32,753 bases of DNA from a virus: positions 1-32,753 of IMG/VR virus record IMGVR_UViG_3300037245_000653; one strand, 5' to 3'. The notes under the pieces are model-generated. The model saw nothing but the letters and a program-made list of their open reading frames with translations, had not been told where the DNA came from and ran no database searches. Position 1 is the stretch's first letter, and each line of letters opens with the position of its first letter. Both the position numbers and the translations under genes were made by a program. Positions 14,950-22,248 of this stretch are shown in pieces.

Positions 14950-16935
14950 ATGCCAGCAGCACAAGGTGGACTAGCACAGATGCTCGCTCAACAGGGCGGG
15001 TCGGAAGAACTCATCGACACCGCTCGTGCAATTGAGCTGGTGCCCGGAGGTCCGGAGCTGCTCTACACCGTCGCCGCCGAACAGATGATGACGGACCAGG
15101 GTATCCCGAAGAAAGATGCCAAGAAGGTCAGGCTCTACTGCATCGGTGGGTCGGTGAAGAAGGCACGCGGTGGTGTTGCCAGCGCTGCTGAGAAGACCCG
15201 AGCTGCAGGTCGTGGTGACGACTCGATGATGCTCCACATGAGCCCGGAGGAGTACGAAGCGATCACTGCGATGTGGGGCGAGCCTGAGGTCAACCCGAAG
15301 ACCGGCATCGGTGAGTACGGCTTCCTGTCCAAGGTGTGGAAGAAGATCAAAAAGGGTGTCAAGAAAATCGTCAAGTCGCCCATCTTCCGGATGGTCGCTC
15401 CCATTGCCCTGTCGGTGTTCATGCCGGGGCTTGGGACTGCCATCGGCCTGAAGATGGGCCTGAGTGGTGCTGCAGCGTCCGTGGCGGGCAACGCTATCGT
15501 GCAGGGTGGACTGGGTGCCGTGACCGGTGGCAAGGAAGGAGCGCTCACAGGAGCCATCTCTGGGGGTCTGGGAGCTGCTGCTGGTGCGTACGGGTCGAAG
15601 GTGGGTGCAGCTCTGGGCTTGGAGGCTGGCAGCAAGACCGCGAACGTCGTCGGAAGCGCTGTGATCCGGGGTGCGGGAGCTGGGCTGACTGGAGGCGACG
15701 TCGTCGAAGGTGCGCTTACAGGTGCGCTCACCGCAGGCACCCAACCGATGAGCGAGCGGTTCTCAGCGGATGCACGAAGCGCAATGGGCATGAAGCCTGC
15801 GAGCGAGACGGCAATGGGACGGTACATAGCTGCCGAGCAAGGCCTCACAGCGCCTCCTGACCCCGGTATCGATGCAGGGGGTGACGAGTACACCCCGACC
15901 CTAGATCGTCCTGTGACGGGACAGGAGGTGCTAGCTGGAGCCGATCCGGGGCGTGTCGCCCGGACGGCAAGCCCTGCACCCGCCGCGATGGATCCACTGG
16001 CACCCACTGCTGCGGCACCTGCTGCGGCACCCACGAGAACCCAGAGCTTGATGGCTCTGGCAGGTAAGTACGCTATCCCTGCAATGACTGCTTTGGGCGC
16101 AGCGAGTTCGGGTAGCTACGAAGACGATGGACCTCCGGAGCTGCCACCCGAGTGGGGCGAGCGTCTGCCGGTCTTCAAGATGAATCGCCAGTTCCGGGGG
16201 CTCAAAGACCCATCGGATTATTTCACCTACGGTCAGGCAGGCTCACCGATGTCGGGGCAGCACCTGTTCATGGCACCGGAACCTTTCCCTGGTGACACGA
16301 GTCCTCTGGCGGCAGCTGCGGGCGCGACTGGACCTCAACCCGTGCCGCTACCTCCGGGTCGTGAAGGGATGACCCAGCGGCGTACTCTGGAGCAGCAGGG
16401 CTGGACGTACAATCCAGGGAACAACAGCATGATGCCCCCCGCTCAGGCAGCGGGTCAGCTGGGAGCAGCTCAGTCGCCGGGAGGTGAGAATTTCGTAGCA
16501 CGTGGTGGCTACCAGCGTGGTGGCGAGTTCGACTACTGGGAACAGAATCAAGATGTACCCAACGCAGCACCGGCAGTCAGTCGGGAAGGAGGTCATCATG
16601 TGCAGGGTCCGGGCTCAGGTCGATCAGACGATATCCCAGCGTACTTAAGCGACGGGGAGTATGTCATCGATGCTGAGTCCGTCTCCCTGCTGGGTGATGG
16701 TTCTGGATCTGAAGGCGCACGACGACTCGACGAGATGCGACGTGAGCTGCGCAAGCACAAGGCGGGCAAAATGAAGAAGGGTGAGTTCACTAACAAGGCG
16801 AAGAACCCCCGTGCCTACATGAACAACGTCAAGAAGCTGAGGCGTACGGTGAAGTACGAACATGGGGGTCTACACAACGTGGGTGGGACCAGTCCCGTGC
16901 CACCTAATCGCCCAGCAGCAGGAGGGAATGCCTGA
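14950..16935 (+). CDS. Large internal virion / DNA-ejection-type membrane-active protein 1
   Basis: 661 residues from ATG 14950; the frame is open to 14857, but that start would overlap the previous gene by ~90 nt. N-terminus AQGGLAQMLAQQGG, then CIGGSVKKARGGVA, both instances of the Gly-Gly motif. Residues ~125-147 form a cationic amphipathic helix (KVWKKIKKGVKKIVKSP). It is followed to about residue 270 by a glycine-zipper stretch rich in Gly and Ala, typical of proteins that insert into membranes during DNA ejection. The C-terminal part has GPGSGRSDDIPAYLSDGEYV and IDAESVSLLGDGS, a segment recurrent in phage virion proteins, then a Lys-rich tail with YEHGGLHNVGG. TGATG overlap with the next gene. 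Ejection role is inferred. Confidence 0.6.
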   Translation: MPAAQGGLAQMLAQQGGSEELIDTARAIELVPGGPELLYTVAAEQMMTDQGIPKKDAKKVRLYCIGGSVKKARGGVASAAEKTRAAGRGDDSMMLHMSPEEYEAITAMWGEPEVNPKTGIGEYGFLSKVWKKIKKGVKKIVKSPIFRMVAPIALSVFMPGLGTAIGLKMGLSGAAASVAGNAIVQGGLGAVTGGKEGALTGAISGGLGAAAGAYGSKVGAALGLEAGSKTANVVGSAVIRGAGAGLTGGDVVEGALTGALTAGTQPMSERFSADARSAMGMKPASETAMGRYIAAEQGLTAPPDPGIDAGGDEYTPTLDRPVTGQEVLAGADPGRVARTASPAPAAMDPLAPTAAAPAAAPTRTQSLMALAGKYAIPAMTALGAASSGSYEDDGPPELPPEWGERLPVFKMNRQFRGLKDPSDYFTYGQAGSPMSGQHLFMAPEPFPGDTSPLAAAAGATGPQPVPLPPGREGMTQRRTLEQQGWTYNPGNNSMMPPAQAAGQLGAAQSPGGENFVARGGYQRGGEFDYWEQNQDVPNAAPAVSREGGHHVQGPGSGRSDDIPAYLSDGEYVIDAESVSLLGDGSGSEGARRLDEMRRELRKHKAGKMKKGEFTNKAKNPRAYMNNVKKLRRTVKYEHGGLHNVGGTSPVPPNRPAAGGNA

Positions 16936-18065
16936 TGGGAAGCGTCACTGATTTCTTGTTCGAAGGGAAGCCGCCCAAGTCGGTCAACACCTACGGACAG
17001 ACCATCGAGAACGTCCCGAAGTGGATGTCAGATTACACGCAGGGTCTGATCGCGAGAGCGAACGCTGCGGCAGCTGAGCCATACATCCCCTACGGTGGTC
17101 CGCGCATCGCGCCGTTCGCTCCGGAGGAGGAAGCTGGCTTCGGACTGGCCGAAGAAAACGTCGGTGCCTACCAGCCATGGCTCGAAGCAGGTGCTGAAGG
17201 CGTACGCGGTGGACTGGATGAGTTCTCTCAAGATTACGATCCGAGAGGTGTCGCAGACCCCTACCTCGCAGGAGGTACTGAGGAATTTCCTGAAGGCGTG
17301 GATCGCTACATGGACCCGTACGTTCAGAACGTGCTCGACCGTCAAGAGAGCCTCGCTACACGCTCGCTCGAAGAGAAATTCCTACCCGGTCTGCAGAAGT
17401 CATTCACGGGTGCAGGTCAGTTCGGTTCGCGAGGTGGCGAAGGGTCCATGGAGCAGATCGGCATGAGGGGTATCAGGGATATCTCTGAAGGTCTGGAAGA
17501 ACAGCGGTTGGCGACACTATCCGGTGCCTACGGTCAGGCGGGTGAGTTGTTCGGTGCAGACCGAGCACGGCAGCTCCAAGCGGGTGAGATCAGAGGTGGT
17601 CTCGAAGAAGCAGGCGGACGACTCGGTGTTCAACAAGGACTGGGCATGCTGCAAGGAGCTGAGACAGCTGGTCGTCTGGGTGAGCAAGCGTCGAAGCTGG
17701 GCTACGGTGACGCCGCTGCGATGGAAGCAGTCGGTAAGTCTCGACGTGGCATGGGTCAAGCCAGCCTCGATCAGGCATACCAAGACTTCCTCGAACAGCG
17801 AGACCTGCCGATGGATCGCACTCGTTTCATGAGCGAGATGATTCGTGGTCTGCCATCGTCAGCGATAGGACGAACGACGCAGCGACAAGACTACGGACCG
17901 GCAGACATCTACCAGCCCTCTGGTCTGTCGCAGATCGTCGGTGCCTACGGCACGTACAAAGGTCTTACGGAAGCTGAAGGTGGGTACATCGACAACGAGA
18001 GCGGTGAGTATTTCGAACCTAACGGGTACGCACACGGGGGCTTGGCACTAGCGGGAAAGTACTAA
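16935..18065 (+). CDS. Virion-type protein with Gly-Gly C-terminus (0-frame product)
   Basis: A 376-residue protein starting in a TGATG overlap. The N-terminal third is acidic and Gly/Pro-rich (YIPYGGPRIAPFAPEEEAGF). The middle is helical with repeated Ala, Gln, Glu and Arg (RGIRDISEGLEEQRLATLSG, ARQLQAGEIRGGLEEAGGRL). The C-terminal ~40 residues include GLTEAEGGYIDNESGEYFEP and YAHGGLALAGKY. The pattern DPYVQNVLDRQE...FLPGLQ and AGQFGSRGGEG resembles a conserved but uncharacterised group of virion-associated phage proteins. The final codons read GCG GGA AAG TAC TAA, which embeds the G GGA AAG heptamer of the second frameshift candidate. Probably an internal or minor virion protein. Confidence 0.6.
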   Translation: MGSVTDFLFEGKPPKSVNTYGQTIENVPKWMSDYTQGLIARANAAAAEPYIPYGGPRIAPFAPEEEAGFGLAEENVGAYQPWLEAGAEGVRGGLDEFSQDYDPRGVADPYLAGGTEEFPEGVDRYMDPYVQNVLDRQESLATRSLEEKFLPGLQKSFTGAGQFGSRGGEGSMEQIGMRGIRDISEGLEEQRLATLSGAYGQAGELFGADRARQLQAGEIRGGLEEAGGRLGVQQGLGMLQGAETAGRLGEQASKLGYGDAAAMEAVGKSRRGMGQASLDQAYQDFLEQRDLPMDRTRFMSEMIRGLPSSAIGRTTQRQDYGPADIYQPSGLSQIVGAYGTYKGLTEAEGGYIDNESGEYFEPNGYAHGGLALAGKY

Positions 18066-18098
18066 GCGCTGAGCCCTATGCATTAGGTGGCTTGGCGC
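18053..18098 (+). promoter_or_regulatory. Candidate -1 ribosomal frameshift signal 2 (GGGAAAG, 6-nt spacer, 10-bp stem)
   Basis: GGGAAAG at 18053-18059 lies in the 0-frame register G GGA AAG. The spacer TACTAA (18060-18065) contains the 0-frame stop. Immediately after it GCGCTGAGCC (18066-18075) can pair with GGCTTGGCGC (18089-18098), giving 10 bp with two G-U pairs around a 13-nt loop. An alternative inner CCTA/TAGG hairpin (18075-18078 with 18084-18087) is mutually exclusive with part of it. Slippery heptamer, 5-9 nt spacer and stable stem is the canonical layout of -1 frameshift elements. Pairing was found by eye. Confidence 0.68.
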
Positions 18099-18268
18099 AG
18101 GCAGCAAAAGCTGGATGGCAAAAGGTGAAGGGGTGGTGGCGTGGACTCACTGGGCAAAACACGGGGCGAGAGAATCCGGGGTTCGCCCGAGCTGCTAACG
18201 AGCTGTACGAGAAATGTGATATGCGCAGCCGAGCACGAGGTGGCGTTCGGATTGAGGATGAAGACTGA
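18053..18268 (+). CDS. -1 frame extension of the 16935 gene (trans-frame product of about 444 aa)
   Basis: After TAA 18020-18022 the -1 frame is open to TGA 18266-18268, and that stop overlaps the next gene's ATG (TGATG). A slip at 18053-18059 fuses K375 to 69 residues starting VLSAEPYALGGLAQAAKAGW and ending RGGVRIEDED. The extension has a Trp-rich basic helix (QKVKGWWRGL), a helix ANELYEKCDM, and two more Gly-Gly motifs (YALGGLAQ, RARGGVRI). There is no ATG in this frame before 18218, too late to explain most of the protein-like sequence by independent initiation. This explains the otherwise empty 202-base interval in a genome where genes overlap. Sequencing error is the alternative. Confidence 0.65.
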   Translation, partial: GKVLSAEPYALGGLAQAAKAGWQKVKGWWRGLTGQNTGRENPGFARAANELYEKCDMRSRARGGVRIEDED

Positions 18269-19584
18269 TGGCTAATTATCAAGCAGGTGGGCTGGCAGCA
18301 GCAACCGGTGTAGATCCTGACGAACTGGGCGACCCCTCCATGGTCGAAGTTCCCGGTGCACTGGAAGCAGCGACGACGAGTGAGAGACAACCCTCTAACT
18401 TGCCTACGCAGTCCACGCGGGCAGGCAAAAAAATGACCAGCTCGATTGCAATGAAACGGTTGGAAGAAGCACGCCAAACTTTGATGGACCGACGCGATAA
18501 AATCGAAGCTGATAAGAGTGGTCAGTGGCTTGCTCTTGCACAGGGCATGCTGGCACCTACTCGTACAGGTGGGTTCGGTGAGTCCGTGGGCGTTGCTGCA
18601 GGTCTGGTAGGAGTCGCTCGCTCAAAGAAGCGAGAGCAGCTGACTAAGATTGAAACAGATCTCCTCGACTCTGAGACGAAGCAGCAACAGATTGCTCTGC
18701 AATCACGTGCCCGTCTGGGTTCAAGGTCAACCGTGTACCACCCGGATGATGTCGCTGAGTTCCCAGACAGCCCAGAGCAGTGGCGGCATATCGAGAAACA
18801 AACCATCGTGCACAACGATGGAACGACGGAGCACATCTTCACGGGAACGGATACCGGAGAACTTCTGCAGGTAGTATCCTCCGCGAATCCCATCACCGTA
18901 CGTGAGAGAGACGCGGCTAAGGTTGCGGGAACCCTTGAGACTCGACGTGCCCAGCACGACATCGATCAGGGACTGATCGCAACCATTGCGCAAGACAAGC
19001 TGCGTGATGCGCGAGCGATCTTTGCAGATATAGAGACCGGCGGGCTCAAAGCGGGCATCGCACGTATGGGTGAGTTCCTCAACATTAGAATCGCAGACGA
19101 CGCAGATCTCAGAGTGGTCCGAAGGCTCATCGGTGATGAGGTTCTCAACCAGTTGTCACGCTTGACGGGTACGAAGACCGACTTCGAGTACAAGAAGATC
19201 GAGTCGCTCAACGCGAGCCCAGATGCGAGTCAGGAAGCTAACCTACGCATCATCGATGAAATGCTTAATCGTTACGACAACATCATCAATATCGGAGAGC
19301 GAGCAGCTCTCGCCCAAGCTAAGAATCCCGATGACGATCTGTCAGTATTCAGGTACCGAGAGTACCGTCAGGAAGAGTCTGCGAGAAAAGAAATGGAGGC
19401 GATGGCAGGGCAGGCAGCGGCTAGGGTTCCAACTCCTGAGCACAACGACATTCTGGTTGAGAATTTTGATCTCAACAATCCAAACAACGGCAGGCTGATC
19501 GAGTTCTATCGGACTCACTACGGTTGGCCTCCAGTCGATCCTGATGTGCTCTCTGAGCTGCGCAAGAAGGGGTTTAAAGACTGA
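18268..19584 (+). CDS. Virion-type helical protein (putative internal protein)
   Basis: A 438-residue protein whose ATG overlaps the stop of the preceding -1 frame extension (TGATG). The N-terminus has the Gly-Gly motif (ANYQAGGLAAATG), followed by a long helical, charged region with SQWLALAQGMLAPTRTGGFGESVG-like Gly turns near residues 90-110 and a coiled-coil segment (KKREQLTKIETDLLDSETKQQQ). The C-terminal half has HYGWPPVDPDVLSELRKKGF at the end. No catalytic motif recognised. Its place between ejection-type proteins suggests an internal or ejection component. TGATG coupling to 19584. The A7 run at 18428-18434 is not in a usable frameshift register. Confidence 0.58.
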   Translation: MANYQAGGLAAATGVDPDELGDPSMVEVPGALEAATTSERQPSNLPTQSTRAGKKMTSSIAMKRLEEARQTLMDRRDKIEADKSGQWLALAQGMLAPTRTGGFGESVGVAAGLVGVARSKKREQLTKIETDLLDSETKQQQIALQSRARLGSRSTVYHPDDVAEFPDSPEQWRHIEKQTIVHNDGTTEHIFTGTDTGELLQVVSSANPITVRERDAAKVAGTLETRRAQHDIDQGLIATIAQDKLRDARAIFADIETGGLKAGIARMGEFLNIRIADDADLRVVRRLIGDEVLNQLSRLTGTKTDFEYKKIESLNASPDASQEANLRIIDEMLNRYDNIINIGERAALAQAKNPDDDLSVFRYREYRQEESARKEMEAMAGQAAARVPTPEHNDILVENFDLNNPNNGRLIEFYRTHYGWPPVDPDVLSELRKKGFKD

Positions 19585-21680
19585 TGGCTGAAACAAATTA
19601 CACGACGGAAGAAGACCTCCTCCGAATGCAGGCTGAGATGCAGGCGAAAGACCAAGCGCTGATGGCACAAGGGTACGCACCGGGAGAAACTCCACCCGAA
19701 GAAGCGTTACTGGCACAAGCTGAGCAGCTCCCCGAGCCAGACATGTCGTTCGCCAACGATCCGTTTACGGATCCGTTTGCGGATGCCCCCGGTCTCGCTG
19801 ATCCTTTCGCTGACGCTGGAGAAGAACTAGCAAACCCACTAGCTCAGTTCCCGAGTGAGTTTCCTGATGAGCCGGGAACGTCACGTGCATCGCGAGAGAT
19901 GGGTGAGATGTTCGTGCCGCCGATGCTTGGTGGTGACGCTCCGACGGTGGGACCGGGACGTACGACACCCGAGACGGGTGGTGGTGTTGGTGCCACGCTG
20001 ACCACGGGGCAGCAAGCAGCGATGGCAACAGCTGCGATGACGATGACCGATCCAGAAGAGATCGCGAAGATGCTGAGGCAGTTCCCTGAGATTGGCATCA
20101 CCTATGCACCTGATGGTGCGATCATCGCAACCAACAACGAGACCGGTGCGCGTGGACTCGTCAACCGTCCTGGCGCGAGCGGCATGGACCTGATGCAGCT
20201 GCTGGGACTCGGTGCAGCGTTCTCACCTGCAGGCAAGATTGCATCGCTAGGTGTGAAGACAGCGCTGCCTGCAGTAGCCAGTGCAACGATGCGTAAGCAG
20301 CTGGAGAAAGCAGCTGTTCGTCGAGCAGGGTTTCAGGCTGCAGGCACCTTTGGTGCCACTCAAGCCCTGATTGAGGCGGGTCACGAAGTGGCAGGTGGCG
20401 ACTTCGATCCAGAAGACATCGCGTTCACTGCAGCAGCGGGTAAGGTGGGTGAGCACCTCGCGAAGCCACTGGCGAACGTCGCTACCAAAACCAAGGAGCT
20501 GATGGGGAAGGTTGCTGACGTTGTACCTAAAGGTGTCCAGCAAGCACTGGATTATGCAGAGTCAACGGGGCGGAAAATCTACACCTCCGATGCTCTCTCG
20601 CAGTACATAACTCCTATCCAAAATATCTTCATAAAAACGATTGAACGTATCCCGATCACAGGTATCGGTCGCGCACGAATCAGACAGAAAGCAGCGAGAA
20701 CAGATGCACTCATCGATATCGCTAACAAGTACGGCATCAACATCGAGACTGAGCTGGGTCAAGACATCGCTGACAATTTCATTACGCGGATGATCAAGCA
20801 GCGCTTCTGGGGTAAGAACAAGGAGATCATGGACCCGGCGAACTGGCCTTCAGCAGTCACGCGACCGCATGAACATCGACAAGCTGCGGCAAAGGCGCAG
20901 GAGCTACTTGAACGTGCATACGTGAAGGAGTCTGAACAGGTTGTTGACGCTGCGATAGCTAAGCAACTGCGAGAAGGCAACCTTGACGATGAGATCGTCG
21001 AGCGCGTTCTAGATCAAGGCGTGCCCAAACGTATCGATGATCTGTTTAACAAGCTGATGCCCGAAGGGAAGCAAGCAGTGAAGCAGCGCTTCCTCACCAA
21101 GGGACTGGAGAAAGCAGGTTGGACTCCTGACGCTCCGCAGATCGCTGATCCGGATGGCTTCGTGAAGTACCTCAGCACTCCTAAGAACAAGAAGATGCTG
21201 AAGGTCTTCTTCGACGAGGGTGAACAAGAGCTGCTCGAAGGGGCTCGTGAGTATATGCGGATCACTGCGTTAGCTGCCCAGACAGGTAAGGGTTCGGGCA
21301 TGGTTGCTGCGATGGGTGGTGGCGCTGCTGTCGGACTCGCTGTCCTGAATGGTTTGTGGGGGGTAGCTGCAGCCTCGGCACTCGCAGGGCGAGTCATTCA
21401 AGGTCAGACGATCCGTGACCTCCTTTTGAAGCTGACGTATGCCAAAGGAGACCCTGCAAAAGCTCAGCTCATCATGCAGGAGCTTCGCCCTCTGGTCGTC
21501 GCTGCGGAGAACCAGTACTTCGAAAGTGGTGGTCCCCCTGAGTTACCTGAGATTGAGTTCAGCAAGGACATGATGAAAGACTTGGGCGACTACGGTATGC
21601 AGTACCTTCGTACTCTGGGCGAGCGAGGTATGGACAAGTTCGAGGACGTGACTGGCGAATTGAGCAGGATGTTGGAATGA
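19584..21680 (+). CDS. Large internal virion / ejection-type protein 2
   Basis: A 698-residue protein. The N-terminal ~130 residues are acidic and disordered, with repeated DPF units (NDPFTDPFADAPGLADPFAD). Residues ~210-290 contain Gly/Ala-rich hydrophobic stretches (LLGLGAAFSPAGKIASLGVK). A long helical basic/acidic region follows (about 300-560). Near residue 570-600 there is a strong hydrophobic Gly/Ala segment (GSGMVAAMGGGAAVGLAVL, GVAAASALAGRVIQG) likely to enter membranes. The C-terminus is helical. This build resembles phage inner-core proteins that form a trans-envelope conduit during DNA ejection. No lytic transglycosylase motif was found. Overlaps the terminase gene by 4 nt (ATGA). 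Confidence 0.58.
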   Translation: MAETNYTTEEDLLRMQAEMQAKDQALMAQGYAPGETPPEEALLAQAEQLPEPDMSFANDPFTDPFADAPGLADPFADAGEELANPLAQFPSEFPDEPGTSRASREMGEMFVPPMLGGDAPTVGPGRTTPETGGGVGATLTTGQQAAMATAAMTMTDPEEIAKMLRQFPEIGITYAPDGAIIATNNETGARGLVNRPGASGMDLMQLLGLGAAFSPAGKIASLGVKTALPAVASATMRKQLEKAAVRRAGFQAAGTFGATQALIEAGHEVAGGDFDPEDIAFTAAAGKVGEHLAKPLANVATKTKELMGKVADVVPKGVQQALDYAESTGRKIYTSDALSQYITPIQNIFIKTIERIPITGIGRARIRQKAARTDALIDIANKYGINIETELGQDIADNFITRMIKQRFWGKNKEIMDPANWPSAVTRPHEHRQAAAKAQELLERAYVKESEQVVDAAIAKQLREGNLDDEIVERVLDQGVPKRIDDLFNKLMPEGKQAVKQRFLTKGLEKAGWTPDAPQIADPDGFVKYLSTPKNKKMLKVFFDEGEQELLEGAREYMRITALAAQTGKGSGMVAAMGGGAAVGLAVLNGLWGVAAASALAGRVIQGQTIRDLLLKLTYAKGDPAKAQLIMQELRPLVVAAENQYFESGGPPELPEIEFSKDMMKDLGDYGMQYLRTLGERGMDKFEDVTGELSRMLE

Positions 21681-22246
21681 GCGCAACCTACCTGGGCAAA
21701 CGCACACGCAATCAATCAGGTGCACTGCTGGCAGAGGGCAAACGCCTGTTCCTGCCTGACCACCTCGATCAGGTGCGTGCGATTGCCATGCGTGGTGTGA
21801 GTGAGAAGGAGATGTGTGACATCTTCGACATCCACCCGCGCATGATAAAGCTCTGGAAGAAACAGTACCCCCTGTTTCAGGATGCCCTCGCTGAGGGCTA
21901 CACCGATGCTGATGCAGCTGTGCTGTCAGCTCTGTACCAGAGTGCGGTCGGCTACACCCATGACGAGGAGAAGATCTTCCAGTGGGACGGTGACATCATC
22001 CGAGCTGACACGACCAAGCATTACAAACCAGACATCGCTGCGATCAAGTTGTGGCTGACCAACAGGCAGCGTGAGCACTGGAAGGATCGTCAGCAGGTGG
22101 GTATGCATGGTGGTGCGGATGACAACGCTCCGTTGGGTCTGCGTGACGAGACGAGAATGGAAGTGATGTCGAGCATCCTCGCACTGATCAAACCGAAGCC
22201 CGACAACGTTCTCATCGATGGTAACACTGGCGAGGTGGAGGAGTAG
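21677..22246 (+). CDS. terS: Terminase small subunit
   Basis: A 189-residue protein with a helix-turn-helix in the N-terminal third (ATYLGKRTRN..., then RAIAMRGVSEKEMCDIFDIH and PRMIKLWKKQ). A family-typical segment follows (AVGYTHDEEKIF, TKHYKPDIAAIKLWLTNRQR, EHWKDRQQVG), and a C-terminal helix and tail. The YKPDxxAIKxWLTNRQ...WKD pattern is highly characteristic of phage TerS proteins, which recognise the packaging site and activate the large subunit. Unusually, it sits inside the run of internal virion genes, coupled to them by overlap, and no large subunit is present in the window. It is 2 nt from the following gene. Confidence 0.85.
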   Translation: MSATYLGKRTRNQSGALLAEGKRLFLPDHLDQVRAIAMRGVSEKEMCDIFDIHPRMIKLWKKQYPLFQDALAEGYTDADAAVLSALYQSAVGYTHDEEKIFQWDGDIIRADTTKHYKPDIAAIKLWLTNRQREHWKDRQQVGMHGGADDNAPLGLRDETRMEVMSSILALIKPKPDNVLIDGNTGEVEE

Positions 22247-22248
22247 TT

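Noticed and set aside
18428-18434. Run of seven A inside the 18268 gene as a possible slippery site
   Set aside because: In frame it reads GGC AAA AAA ATG, not the X XXY YYZ register, and the gene reads through normally; at most a transcriptional slippage spot.
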